Shown here in pieces: positions 8,488 to 16,122 of a stretch of DNA of 35,623 nt. The notes beneath the pieces are model-generated. The model ran no database searches, was not told where the DNA came from, and saw only the letters and a list, made by a program, of their open reading frames with translations. The position numbers were made by a program, and so were the translations under genes. The stretch covers positions 1-35,623 of the IMG/VR virus record IMGVR_UViG_3300032249_000810. One strand, 5' to 3'. This DNA is from a virus. The number at the start of each line of letters is the position of its first letter. Within the stretch, counting starts at the first letter, position 1.

Positions 8488-8530
8488 TGCGCGATACAGG
8501 ATTTGAACCTGTCTCCTACTCAGGCTTAGT
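8488..8530 (-). other. attP core: 3' fragment of a host tRNA gene
   Basis: On the minus strand this reads as the 3' part of a tRNA: a TGAGT-like anticodon-stem strand, variable loop, T arm ACAGG-TTCAAAT-CCTGT (8512-8496), acceptor strand ATCGCGC (8495-8489) and discriminator A (8488). No matching 5' half (GCGCGAT) lies within tRNA distance at higher coordinates, so it is not a complete gene. A tRNA 3' end next to an integrase gene is the classic signature of an attachment site that restores the host tRNA on integration. Phage genes lie on both sides, so the sequence is the excised or virion form. Isotype not assignable. Confidence 0.75.
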
Positions 8531-8664
8531 ATTTTCTCAAGGTATGGATTTTGCGGCATTTAGAATCAGACTTGAGTGATGCGTTCTTAGTTGCGAGTTA
8601 GGTTTTATTGTCGTTTCTTGACGGAACCTCTTGATTTGTTGGCGCAAAGGCTAGAATTTCAGCG

Positions 8665-9936
8665 ATGCCTAAATCTCCTGCCGTCAAAGTCCGATTCGAC
8701 GCAACAACAGCATATTGGTGCGTCGATGCTCCGCCGTCAATCTCCCCGACTGGTGTTCGTTTGCGCGAGCATTTCCGAGACGAAATCAAAGCGCGTGACC
8801 GTGCGGCGGAACTCCGGCAAGCCGTCCTGAGGAATCAGTCGGGCCGGAAAGCAATCAGTGAAGACCTCGCGCGGGTCGCGGTCTACTATGACGGGATCTT
8901 CCAGGGGCTCGGCTACGACGGCTTGGAGTCCGCTTGCCGTGAGTTCCACCTTCGAATCCAATCAACGGCAGGTTCTCCAACCTTGCGCTCCCTGGTCACT
9001 GCTTACCTTCAGGAGATGCCCGCACCTTACAACGTCGCGGTGTTCCGTCGCCTGGAGGCCGCGCTTTCCCCGGGACTCTTCGACAGAGAGACTGGCACGA
9101 TGGACGGCGATTTCTGGCGGGATGAAATTTCCGCTGCATTCCGGCGCCGCGGCTGGTCCGCGAAAACTCACAACGATCTTGTGTCGTACCTGCGAAGCCT
9201 CTTCCAGTTCGCGGTTGACAATCGGAAGTTGCCAATCAACCCGATTGCGGCAATCAGGCCGAAGAACGTCATCAAGCGTTCCGCCGCAATCATCACCCCT
9301 GGCCAGCTTCGCGAGCTTCTTTCGACTTGCCTTCGCGACGATCCGCCTATCGCTCTTTACTTTGCGGTGCTCTGCTTCGGAGGTCTTCGCCCGGTCGCGG
9401 AATTCTCCTCGCCGTCTGGTGTCACCTGGGAGGATGTGTTGTGGGATCGCGGCGTTTTGCGGATCCGCGACACGAAGAACGGGCAAAAGACCGGCCAGCT
9501 AAATCGGTTCGTGACACTGAACGCAACGCTTCTTTCCTGGCTCAACGCATACAAGCAAGACTCTGGCCGGATCTGTCCGAAGAATTGGGCGAAGCGATAC
9601 CCTCTTGCGCTCGAAAAGGTTCCGAGCATTCCGAGAGGCGAACAAAACCGCGACCTCACGCGGCATTCGTTCGGCTCCTATTTGGCTGGCATCGCAACTG
9701 CCGACCAAGTGCGCGGCGAGATGGGCCATACAAGTATGGCAATGTTTTTCCGCCACTACAGGCACGCAGTCACGCGAGAACAGGCTGAGCTATATTGGTC
9801 CTTGACTTATGAGGCTTGCGGAGGTGGTCCAAGGTTGACAACTTCGGAAGTCCTGCATACTTCCGGCGATGCGGAGCAAAGCGCGACGACTTCCGACACT
9901 ACAACCGACTGGGACACAAGCGGAGACGCAAGGTAG
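8665..9936 (+). CDS. int: Tyrosine recombinase (phage integrase)
   Basis: A 423-aa protein. The N-terminal and core-binding region (about residues 95-200) includes an SAM-like segment (NDLVSYLRSLFQFAVDNRKLPINP). The catalytic domain begins with the FGGLRP motif (catalytic Arg), followed by a TKNGQ Lys strand, RHSFGSYL (His-x-x-Arg-like, seen as LTRHSF), MGHTS and the nucleophile Tyr in FFRHYRH. It catalyses integration and, with an excisionase, excision. The last about 45 residues (SGDAEQSATTSDTTTDWD) are low-complexity, and their DNA overlaps the next fibre gene. Immediately upstream lie the attP core and arm-like repeats. The C-terminal box style resembles integrases common in Verrucomicrobiota. 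Confidence 0.95.
   Translation: MPKSPAVKVRFDATTAYWCVDAPPSISPTGVRLREHFRDEIKARDRAAELRQAVLRNQSGRKAISEDLARVAVYYDGIFQGLGYDGLESACREFHLRIQSTAGSPTLRSLVTAYLQEMPAPYNVAVFRRLEAALSPGLFDRETGTMDGDFWRDEISAAFRRRGWSAKTHNDLVSYLRSLFQFAVDNRKLPINPIAAIRPKNVIKRSAAIITPGQLRELLSTCLRDDPPIALYFAVLCFGGLRPVAEFSSPSGVTWEDVLWDRGVLRIRDTKNGQKTGQLNRFVTLNATLLSWLNAYKQDSGRICPKNWAKRYPLALEKVPSIPRGEQNRDLTRHSFGSYLAGIATADQVRGEMGHTSMAMFFRHYRHAVTREQAELYWSLTYEACGGGPRLTTSEVLHTSGDAEQSATTSDTTTDWDTSGDAR
9845..9865 (+). promoter_or_regulatory. Hairpin directly before second fibre start
   Basis: CGGAAGT (9845-9851) and ACTTCCG (9859-9865) form a perfect 7-bp stem with a 7-nt loop. The hairpin ends three bases before the ATG at 9869 and lies inside the integrase coding region. 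There is no T-run, so it is not a terminator. It could limit or tune initiation of the overlapping fibre gene. Confidence 0.35.
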
Positions 9937-11794
9937 CGTCACGCTGCATCGGGCGCTCCCGACTTCAACCGGCGCCCCTGGTGCTGATGGGGATGACGGA
10001 TGGTCTCCCGTCCTTGCGGTCGTCACCGATGGTTCTCGCCGCGTGCATCAAGTCATCGACTGGACGGGCGGAACGGGCACAAAGCCAGCAACCGGCCTCT
10101 ACGTTGGAGCTTCTGGACTTACTGCGGTCCTTGCTGATGCGATTGATATTCGAGGAGCGGCAGGAGCTACAGGGGCGACGGGTTCCACTGGATCAGCAGG
10201 GGCGGCGGGCAGTAATGGAACGAATGGATGGTCCCCCGTTTTTGCGGTTGTTACTGACGGATCCCGTCGCGTCCTTCAGGTTTCTGACTGGACGGGCGGA
10301 ACAGGAAGCAAACCCGAAGCCGGGCTTTACGTTGGAGTTTCCGGCCTGACTGCCGTCCTTGCCGATGCGATTGATGTTCGGGGAGCGACGGGAGCGACGG
10401 GAGCGACTGGTAATTCTACGACGTGGCTTAATGGGACAGGGAATCCTCACCCGGCGCTAGGAGCAGTTGGCGATTATTACGTAGATTACAACACGCATGA
10501 CGTTCACGAAAAGACCGGGGCATCTACTTGGACTTATCGGATGAACATCTTAGGGGCGACCGGCCCCTCTGGGGCAACTGGGCCGCCAGCAGGTTTAAAT
10601 TATATTCGCGGCGGCAATTCCAACCCTCCCGGATCTGGTCGGCTAAAGGTAAACACTTCGACGGAAACCGCAATTACAGAATTGCAGGTGTATGATATGG
10701 ACATGGGTGACGAAAACAATGGTGCCTTTCTTGAGTCAGTTCGGCCTGGAAGCACCATTGTTCTTACAGGTGAAGGATTGAGCGGGGTGCTTTTGACGGT
10801 AGCGTCCGTTTCAAGATCGAGCCAGATTTCTACGTTTGTCATTTCCTCGTCAACTGGCAGCCTTATGGCTGTAGGGGCAACAGCAGGTTTAATTGTTTGC
10901 CCGCCAGGAACTGACGGATTAGACTCAACGGGCGGATGCGACATTCAATTACTCACGACATCCGGCACGTGGACGAAACCGGCTGGAGCGACGTATTGCG
11001 ATATCACGTTGCAAGGCGGTGGTGGCGGCGGAGGATCGGGACGGCGCGGCGCAACATCGACTAACCGCATGGGCGGGGGGGGAGGCGCTCCCGGATCGCG
11101 GCGTATGGTTCGGGTTCCGGCGAGTATCTTTGACGCAACGGAAGCCTACACGATTGGCGCTGGCGGGCCCGGTGGGGCGGCGATCTCCACGGACAGCACA
11201 AACGGCGCGACTGGAACGGCTGGAGGGTTGACCCGGTTTGACGATTTCGGCACGTCTCTATTTGCAAACGGCGGCGCGGCGGGCGCGGGAGGGACGGCAG
11301 CAAACGGCAATCCGGGAAGCGGTGCCGTCAATGGTTTCTCTAATCTACTGATGGGCTTGCTAGCAAATGCACCAAACGGCGGGACAGGCTCAACAACTGC
11401 GCCGACTGTTGGCGTTGCTCCTACTGTTATCATGCCGACGGGCGGCGGGGGTGGTGGCGGTATCAGCAGCGCCAACGCTCTTGGGACTGGCGCGGCTGGC
11501 GGCGGTTTGACGCTCGATGGTGGAACTTTCTTTGCAGGGGGCGCGGGAGGTGCGCCTGCGACAGCAGGCTCAGCGGGCGGTAGTCTGGCTAATTACCTGC
11601 TAGGAACTGGCGGCGGTGGTGGCGGGACTGGAGGAAACAATGGTCTGACAAACGGCGGCACGGGTGGCGAGGGCGGCGGCTATGGATCAGGAGGTGGCGG
11701 AGGAGGGGCGGCTAGTCAGTCGGCGGCATCCTCATCCGGCAAGGGCGGAGATGGGGCGCCTGGATTTATTTTAGTAATCACATATTTAGGATAA
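9869..11794 (+). CDS. Second tail fibre/receptor-binding protein with glycine-rich tip
   Basis: A 641-aa protein. After about 30 unusual residues come collagen-like G-x-y runs and two copies of a 76-residue module (WSPVLAVVTDGSRRV, WTGGTGTKPATGLYVG). A further collagen-like region and a carbohydrate-binding-like beta segment follow. The C-terminal half (from about residue 375) is a Gly-rich domain with long G runs (YTIGAGGPGGAA and others). Such domains form receptor-binding tips in phage fibres. There is no virion-anchor domain like that in the fibre at 23107. The ATG at 9869 is the only convincing start and overlaps the integrase by 68 bp. It may therefore attach to another fibre, be a side fibre, or have lost its anchor. 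Confidence 0.8.
   Translation: MRSKARRLPTLQPTGTQAETQGSVTLHRALPTSTGAPGADGDDGWSPVLAVVTDGSRRVHQVIDWTGGTGTKPATGLYVGASGLTAVLADAIDIRGAAGATGATGSTGSAGAAGSNGTNGWSPVFAVVTDGSRRVLQVSDWTGGTGSKPEAGLYVGVSGLTAVLADAIDVRGATGATGATGNSTTWLNGTGNPHPALGAVGDYYVDYNTHDVHEKTGASTWTYRMNILGATGPSGATGPPAGLNYIRGGNSNPPGSGRLKVNTSTETAITELQVYDMDMGDENNGAFLESVRPGSTIVLTGEGLSGVLLTVASVSRSSQISTFVISSSTGSLMAVGATAGLIVCPPGTDGLDSTGGCDIQLLTTSGTWTKPAGATYCDITLQGGGGGGGSGRRGATSTNRMGGGGGAPGSRRMVRVPASIFDATEAYTIGAGGPGGAAISTDSTNGATGTAGGLTRFDDFGTSLFANGGAAGAGGTAANGNPGSGAVNGFSNLLMGLLANAPNGGTGSTTAPTVGVAPTVIMPTGGGGGGGISSANALGTGAAGGGLTLDGGTFFAGGAGGAPATAGSAGGSLANYLLGTGGGGGGTGGNNGLTNGGTGGEGGGYGSGGGGGGAASQSAASSSGKGGDGAPGFILVITYLG
9998..10400 (+). repeat. Duplicated fibre module, 228-bp period
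   Basis: Two copies begin at the GGATGG of 9998 and 10226 (period 228 bp, 76 codons). Both encode the WSPV...VVTDGSRRV...DWTGGTG...GLYVG...GLTAVLADAID module. The copies are similar but not identical, implying an older duplication or recombination between fibre modules. Confidence 0.8.
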
Positions 11795-11795
11795 C

Positions 11796-12263
11796 ATGAG
11801 AGCGGCACTAGTTAGGAACGGCATTGTTGAAAATATTATTATTGTTAGCGAGGAATACACCCCGCCCGAAGGTTTCACCTTGATCCCCCTTGAGGATGCG
11901 GCGGAGCTTCCTCGTTTGACTGTCGAGGCTCCTGTTGATCCCCGCGAAGCTATTGAGGCGGAATACCAGGCCGCGATTTCAACCGGGCATTGCGTTACCC
12001 CTGAAGGGTACTGTATCGCGTGCGATGAGCCAGACGTAAATAGGTGGGCAAACTATTTGACGGAGCTTCGGGAGCGGGAAGCGCTTCCAGAGGGCGATCC
12101 CTTCCGAGTGACTGCGGATTCAGACATTCCGTTTTTTGACATCAGCGGGACGGCCAGGGCGGCCAAACTTCCTCGCGCAAGGCAGATTTTTCTTGGAGCT
12201 GGTAGTGCCTGGAAGACGGCATTTTTCACCCGCTCATCTGCGCTTGCTGCGTTGCAGGGTTAA
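11796..12263 (+). CDS. Fibre-associated protein/assembly chaperone-like, 155 aa
   Basis: The gene starts 1 bp after the fibre stop. The N-terminus (MRAALVRNGIVENIIIVSEE) matches the pattern of small proteins encoded after phage tail fibres, which begin with a 'YALVKNGVVENVI'-type strand and often act as fibre chaperones or attachment factors. The middle has four cysteines (HCVTPEGYCIACDEPD, plus context), and the C-terminus has a helical AAKLPRARQIFL segment. Function is inferred from position and the N-terminal pattern only. Confidence 0.6.
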   Translation: MRAALVRNGIVENIIIVSEEYTPPEGFTLIPLEDAAELPRLTVEAPVDPREAIEAEYQAAISTGHCVTPEGYCIACDEPDVNRWANYLTELREREALPEGDPFRVTADSDIPFFDISGTARAAKLPRARQIFLGAGSAWKTAFFTRSSALAALQG

Positions 12264-12264
12264 C

Positions 12265-12295
12265 AAAAAAAGGGGCGAGCCACCCGGCCCGCCCC
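12265..12295 (-). terminator. Rho-independent terminator of the early minus-strand operon
   Basis: On the minus strand the stem GGGGCG/CGCCCC (12295-12290 with 12277-12272) contains an inner GCC/GGC pairing with a 4-nt loop. It is followed by seven T residues (complement of 12271-12265). It lies between the convergent fibre-associated gene (stop at 12263) and the last gene of the minus operon. Confidence 0.85.
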
Positions 12296-12325
12296 TGGCG
12301 CGTCCTGACACGCCGAACCAACAAA

Positions 12326-12685
12326 TTACCAAGGACAGGCTTCGTCTTGGCCGGCCAAATGCGCGGGCGTCGCGGCCTGAACGGTCGAGCGGTAGCCGTC
12401 GCGGTTCCGTCCGTGAGGATCGGGGTTGCTTGGCGGCACGCTTTCGGAGTAGTCGGCGGGCGCGTCATCCGGCACGATCATGTTGCCGAGGAAGGGCGAT
12501 TCCTTCGCGCGTGGGTCATCCTTCGGAAAAGACTGCTTCACGGAATGCGTTTCGCCGTAGCGGCTCTCTCCTTTGATCGGGAACGCGACCAAATCGAGAT
12601 ACACCGCACCAGTTTTGTCGGAGCGGAAGAGCGCGGTTTTGTCGATGCGGGTGACGTCGATGCGGACTTTAATAGGCTTTGCCAT
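12326..12685 (-). CDS. Conserved phage protein, 119 aa (KVRIDVTxIDK family)
   Basis: The N-terminus KVRIDVTRIDKTALFRSDK followed by VYLDLVAF is a pattern I associate with small phage proteins near replication genes. They often continue with a 'Y-G...VxQ' strand and a '(P/I)(I/L)GN' motif, seen here as SPFLGNMIV. The C-terminus is polar and proline-rich (SESVPPSNPDPHGRN). The fold looks like a small beta barrel, so a single-strand DNA-binding role is possible but not shown. It is the last gene of the early operon, and its start follows a CA-rich leader without Shine-Dalgarno. Confidence 0.7.
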   Translation of the reverse strand: MAKPIKVRIDVTRIDKTALFRSDKTGAVYLDLVAFPIKGESRYGETHSVKQSFPKDDPRAKESPFLGNMIVPDDAPADYSESVPPSNPDPHGRNRDGYRSTVQAATPAHLAGQDEACPW

Positions 12686-12716
12686 AGTGTGGTTGTGGTT
12701 AGTTTAGGTTGTGTGT
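12686..12716 (-). promoter_or_regulatory. CA-rich leader before the 119-aa gene
   Basis: Read on the minus strand, the bases before ATG at 12685 are almost only A and C (GACACAACACACAACC, then ACCACAACCACACT). No purine-rich Shine-Dalgarno is present. Similar CA-rich leaders precede the genes starting at 13816 (-), 30208 (+) and 30617 (+). Confidence 0.5.
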
Positions 12717-12727
12717 TGTGTCAAATA

Positions 12728-13816
12728 CTAAGCGGCGTAAACTCGCCCTTTAATCACCTTTTTGTTGTGAAGCTCAAACTCGCCATTCTCTCCGACGATC
12801 TCCGCGATAGCAAAACCGTGGTTCCAGGCATTCATGGGCAGATACTCGGGCGACAGGTGGCACAAACAACCGAGCGAGAACGTCGAATACTCGCTGTTAT
12901 CAAGGGACCGCTCCGAGTGGCTGGACGTTTTGTGATAATGCCCGCCGATCATCGTTGATTTTGCGCGGAGCCAGTAGCCGCGGGCCGGGTTGACCGGCGA
13001 AGTGAACGACTTGCCGAACTCGTGACCGTGCAGAACTGGGAGCTTTCCGAAAGTGCCATAGCAACGCGACGGAATCAGGGTGATTCCGAAGCGGGCAAGG
13101 TCCATGATCGAGGCGAATTCGAAAGCATCGATTCCAAGAAGCTCGGGCGCACGTTTGATCATGAACGCATTGTAGCGTTCCTCGTGATTGCCGAGCTTGT
13201 AGTAGATGCGCGAGTCGTGGAACACCGTTCGAATCACTCCGAGAAGCTGCTTGGTTGCTTCGATCTCGCGTTTCAGATCACGCTTGCGCGGGTCGGATTC
13301 CCATCGGGAAATAGAGTAAAAGTCGATGATGTCCCCGTTGAGAATGACGCAATCGACGTTCTCCTCAACTCCGGTTTGCAATGCGCAACGGAGGGCAACC
13401 TTATCGTGGTAGGGAACGTGCACGTCCGAGATAAGGAGTGCTTTGGTTCCTTCGATCTTGACCGCATCCCACACGTCTAGGGATTCGATGGGTTCCGGCA
13501 GTCCGTCGAAGATGTCGTTTCCAGCATCGGTGCCGCGCGAGGACTTGCAATGAATCGCCTTGTCGGCACTCTTGGCGCGGTGCGCGTCGCCAATCTGTCC
13601 GCGATAGTATCGGATCATGTTTCGGCATCGCTCGTAATTGGTCCAGAGCTTTGGGTTGCGCTGCATCGCAAGGCGAGCAAGGCGCATGGTTGGCATGTCT
13701 AAATACTCTGCGCAAATCTTGGCGGCAACTTCCCCGGCTGGGGATCTGCTGCTTTTGAACTTGATTTCATAGACGACCTTTCGCGCGTTCTTCTTCTGTG
13801 GTTTTCGTTCGTTCAT
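12728..13816 (-). CDS. Calcineurin-like metallophosphoesterase with N-terminal helical domain
   Basis: A 362-aa protein. All metal-binding blocks of the superfamily are visible: D131 and H133 in LISDVHVPYHD, D162 in ILNGDIIDF, N210-H211 in LGNHEER, H263/H265 in LHGHEFG and H293/H295 in GGHYHKT. Residues 1-90 form a basic helical region (LARLAMQRNPKLWTNYERCR, ending MIRYYRGQIGD), seen in related phage phosphoesterases and possibly DNA-binding. Substrate unknown: nucleotide, RNA 2',3'-cyclic phosphate and DNA ends are all possible. It lies in the replication operon, downstream of the helicase loader and a small protein. Confidence 0.88.
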   Translation of the reverse strand: MNERKPQKKNARKVVYEIKFKSSRSPAGEVAAKICAEYLDMPTMRLARLAMQRNPKLWTNYERCRNMIRYYRGQIGDAHRAKSADKAIHCKSSRGTDAGNDIFDGLPEPIESLDVWDAVKIEGTKALLISDVHVPYHDKVALRCALQTGVEENVDCVILNGDIIDFYSISRWESDPRKRDLKREIEATKQLLGVIRTVFHDSRIYYKLGNHEERYNAFMIKRAPELLGIDAFEFASIMDLARFGITLIPSRCYGTFGKLPVLHGHEFGKSFTSPVNPARGYWLRAKSTMIGGHYHKTSSHSERSLDNSEYSTFSLGCLCHLSPEYLPMNAWNHGFAIAEIVGENGEFELHNKKVIKGRVYAA

Positions 13817-13827
13817 GGTTGTGTGCG

Positions 13828-14031
13828 TTAAGCTGGAAACAAAGTCATCTGGTCCGGGCTTTCCGCTTCAAGCGGAAGCTCGGGCTGCATCGCAATCTGG
13901 TTGAGCGCGTCAACCATGGCTTGCGCTTGCGCGTCACTGAGTCTGCTGCTGAGGTGGCAATCAGAGAGTCGACCTGGCCCGAGAATAAACCGGACCCCGT
14001 GTTCGTTCACTAGTGTGTATGGTGCATTCAT
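13828..14031 (-). CDS. Small hypothetical protein, 67 aa
   Basis: ATG at 14031, four bases after the loader gene stop; longer in-frame starts would lie inside the loader gene. The sequence MNAPYTLVNEHGVRFILGPG is followed by a helix DAQAQAMVDALNQIAM and an acidic tail ending DQMTLFPA. That tail resembles clamp-binding peptides (Q-x-x-[LM]-x-[LF]-[FW]: QMTLF). Interaction with the sliding clamp is only a suggestion. Confidence 0.6.
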   Translation of the reverse strand: MNAPYTLVNEHGVRFILGPGRLSDCHLSSRLSDAQAQAMVDALNQIAMQPELPLEAESPDQMTLFPA

Positions 14032-14035
14032 GGTA

Positions 14036-14692
14036 TTAGAGAGTTTTGGATTTCCGGCGAACGCTTCCATTACCACGGAACGATTTCCATTTTGGTGCAT
14101 AGAGCCCGCCGCCTTCGCGGACGCGATCCTTGATACTTTGGTCAAGATTCGCTTCAACTTCCTCTTTCGGTCCGTTGGTAATCAAGATGGTTGGTCGTCT
14201 AGCAGAGTGCCGACGAATGAGAAGATCTTGCAGCACTCGTACGCCAAGCGGGTCGCGCATGACGTGAAACATTTCATCAAGGATTAGGATCCGCGTTCCG
14301 ACTCTTCGAGCGCGAATTTTCTGGGCCTCTTCGACGTGCCGGAAAAGGCGACCGGACACCAGAAGCGCAACGTCTTCGAAGTAGTCCTGGGCAAGCTCAT
14401 AGATCCCGTGCCCAATCCTCCGTTGGACCTCTTGCGCAATCGTTGTCTTTCCGGTTCCGCGCTCTCCGCACAGAACGACCACGCCACCGCGCGACATTAC
14501 CCCAGAAATCGCTCCGATTAGTCGAAGCTGGTCAGCAGTCCATGGGAAGTCATCCGGGCTTTCTGTAGCCTTCTCAGGGCCTTCTGGCGGCAAGGGTGGC
14601 AGATTCGATCCAAGAGCCTGCGGATTCTTCATTGCGGCCAATACTCCGCTCATGAGTGTCCCGGGCGTTTTCGGTTCTTCAAAATTCTTCAT
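14036..14692 (-). CDS. DnaC/IstB-like AAA+ helicase loader
   Basis: A 218-aa protein. Walker A is GERGTGKT (residues 76-83), Walker B is RILILDE (134-140) and sensor 1 is TILITN (168-173), followed by a charged C-terminus with arginines. The first 50 residues are Pro-rich and flexible. The family loads the host replicative helicase onto the origin. It starts inside the last 14 bases of the initiator-like gene, so the two are probably translated together, like lambda O/P or DnaT/DnaC pairs. Confidence 0.88.
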   Translation of the reverse strand: MKNFEEPKTPGTLMSGVLAAMKNPQALGSNLPPLPPEGPEKATESPDDFPWTADQLRLIGAISGVMSRGGVVVLCGERGTGKTTIAQEVQRRIGHGIYELAQDYFEDVALLVSGRLFRHVEEAQKIRARRVGTRILILDEMFHVMRDPLGVRVLQDLLIRRHSARRPTILITNGPKEEVEANLDQSIKDRVREGGGLYAPKWKSFRGNGSVRRKSKTL

Positions 14693-15470
14693 AGGGCATT
14701 TCGGCTTGGGTTGCGGTTTGGGTCGCGAAGTCAGCGACGTTTGTGGATAGGAATGACGTAAGAGGTGATCTCCACTTTTCCAACTCGATCAGGTCATAAG
14801 GCGAAGGAAGGAAACGCTTCTCTGCTCTCGGGTTGCGCTTGGCGTAGGTGCAGATTTCCAGGATCGTAGCGCAAAGCTCATCTTGCGTTGTCGCTCCCGA
14901 CTTGATCGCGCGAACCATCGAGTCAATCGCCTGCGAGTCGTATCGCTTGTCGGAAGCGCGGCAATACTCTTGCAGGGTTTGCGCCAGCTTGATCCCGTCG
15001 ATTTTCGGTTCCATCGCTTGCTCGGGCTGTGAGTGTTCTGACGAAGGAAGAACACTCTCTTCTCTATTCTTCTCTTCTCTAGCTAACGGCGGTGTAACGG
15101 TCGGTGCGTTACTTTGTGGCTTTTCCGGTTTGCTGCCCCGATGGGCCGCGACCCTTTTGGCTGTATTTGCACGGGCTTTTGCCGTCTCCCCGTTGTGTTT
15201 CCCGAAGTTCGGAAGAATCAAGACGCCTAGTTTTTCGTCAAGCCACCCCGCGTTTTGCATCGCTTGCGCGAATCCAACAAACGAAACGATAGCATCTACT
15301 GTTACAAGTGTAACGCCTTTAGCGTTACCTGTTTCCGTGTGTTCGTCGAACCATGACCATATAGCCTGAAGCCGACCGACGACAGAAAACCTGTCGAGTC
15401 CTGTTTCGTTCGCAATCTGGAACACTTCCGGCTTTGTGGAAATGTTCGTCTGCATCTTGATCCAACTCAT
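14679..15470 (-). CDS. Replication initiator-like protein (phage O/DnaD type)
   Basis: A 263-aa protein. The start chosen is the ATG overlapping the upstream stop (ATGA). The N-terminal about 75 residues (WIKMQTNISTKPEV, ARL-type helices, NAKGVTLVTVDAIVSFVGF) look like a winged-helix replication-initiation domain. A low-complexity linker follows (SNAPTVTPPLAREEKNREES), then a C-terminal helical domain with FLPSPYDLIELEKW, a pattern of DnaD/DnaB loader-interacting domains. It pairs with the adjacent loader. Function is inferred from architecture and position; no enzymatic motif is expected. Confidence 0.7.
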   Translation of the reverse strand: MSWIKMQTNISTKPEVFQIANETGLDRFSVVGRLQAIWSWFDEHTETGNAKGVTLVTVDAIVSFVGFAQAMQNAGWLDEKLGVLILPNFGKHNGETAKARANTAKRVAAHRGSKPEKPQSNAPTVTPPLAREEKNREESVLPSSEHSQPEQAMEPKIDGIKLAQTLQEYCRASDKRYDSQAIDSMVRAIKSGATTQDELCATILEICTYAKRNPRAEKRFLPSPYDLIELEKWRSPLTSFLSTNVADFATQTATQAEMPYEEF

Positions 15471-15802
15471 GATTTTTTCGCCCAACGTTTCCCTGCAAGC
15501 TCCCTGCCAATCTGGCGGCGTCTTTTAACTTGTTCTTCTTTCTCGCGCGGGTAATTGCTGACGATCAAGTCATCACCTTCCCAGGTCCAGAGGTTGCACT
15601 CTGAGAGGACTTCCGAGAGGAACACCGCGCAAACCATTTGCCACTGGCGATCCTTCCACCGGGCGGCTCCGACAATTCGCCCGCCGTTTTCCTCCGCGTG
15701 GCAATGCGCGAGGAGTGCAAGCCACGTTGCGCGGTCTGTCGGTTCGCTCCCCCGGAAGTCGGAGGAGACAAGGAACTCTAGGGGGATGTTCACCCAGGTC
15801 AT
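15467..15802 (-). CDS. Small replication-module protein, 111 aa
   Basis: It begins MTWVNIPLEFLVSSDFRG and contains WLALLAHCHAEENGGRI and WKDRQWQMVCAVFLSEV, ending in a basic stretch (EEQVKRRRQIGRELAGKRW). The pattern resembles N-terminal winged-helix domains of phage replication proteins, with the Arg/Lys-rich tail likely nucleic-acid binding. It overlaps both neighbours by 4 bp (ATGA). It could be a half-length relative of the initiator-like gene downstream. Confidence 0.6.
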   Translation of the reverse strand: MTWVNIPLEFLVSSDFRGSEPTDRATWLALLAHCHAEENGGRIVGAARWKDRQWQMVCAVFLSEVLSECNLWTWEGDDLIVSNYPREKEEQVKRRRQIGRELAGKRWAKKS

Positions 15803-16122
15803 AATTCGCGAGATGTAAAAAATGTTGTGGTTTTCGGAGTCATCACAAGAGCAGAATGTTGATAGGTTTTAGCCATTAGCTGCTTCGCTAGAGCCTCGGC
15901 GCGTGCGCTAATTGCTTCCTCGCTTGAGGGGAAGCGGGGATAGTTTATTAAGCTCACAACGTAGCCGGATTCCTCGCCTCCAGTGTAAACATACAAGGTC
16001 GGCTCAATCGTCACGCAAAGCCCCTCCTTCATGCACTCCTTCCGACAAATTTGCTTTGCGACTTCAATTGGTCCGCTCATATAGATGCGAACATGATATG
16101 TTGGCAGTGTCAGAGCTTTCAT
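15799..16122 (-). CDS. Conserved phage protein adjacent to PAPS-reductase-like gene, 107 aa
   Basis: ATG at 16122 overlaps the PAPS-reductase-like gene stop (ATGA). The protein reads HVRIYMSGPIEVAKQICRKE, then CMKEGLCVTIEPTLYVYTGGE, VVSLINYPRFPSS and SALVMTP. It has three cysteines and a ferredoxin-like alternation of strands and helices. I recall this family from other phages without a known function. Tight coupling with the PP-loop protein suggests they act together. Confidence 0.7.
   Translation of the reverse strand: MKALTLPTYHVRIYMSGPIEVAKQICRKECMKEGLCVTIEPTLYVYTGGEESGYVVSLINYPRFPSSEEAISARAEALAKQLMAKTYQHSALVMTPKTTTFFTSREL

Noticed and set aside
8488-8575. Complete minus-strand tRNA gene
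   Set aside because: The 3' half is good, but no matching 5' acceptor strand or D arm is present at the right distance.
9869-11794. Diversity-generating retroelement at the fibre
   Set aside because: No reverse transcriptase and no template/variable repeat pair were seen; the internal duplication is a 228-bp domain repeat.
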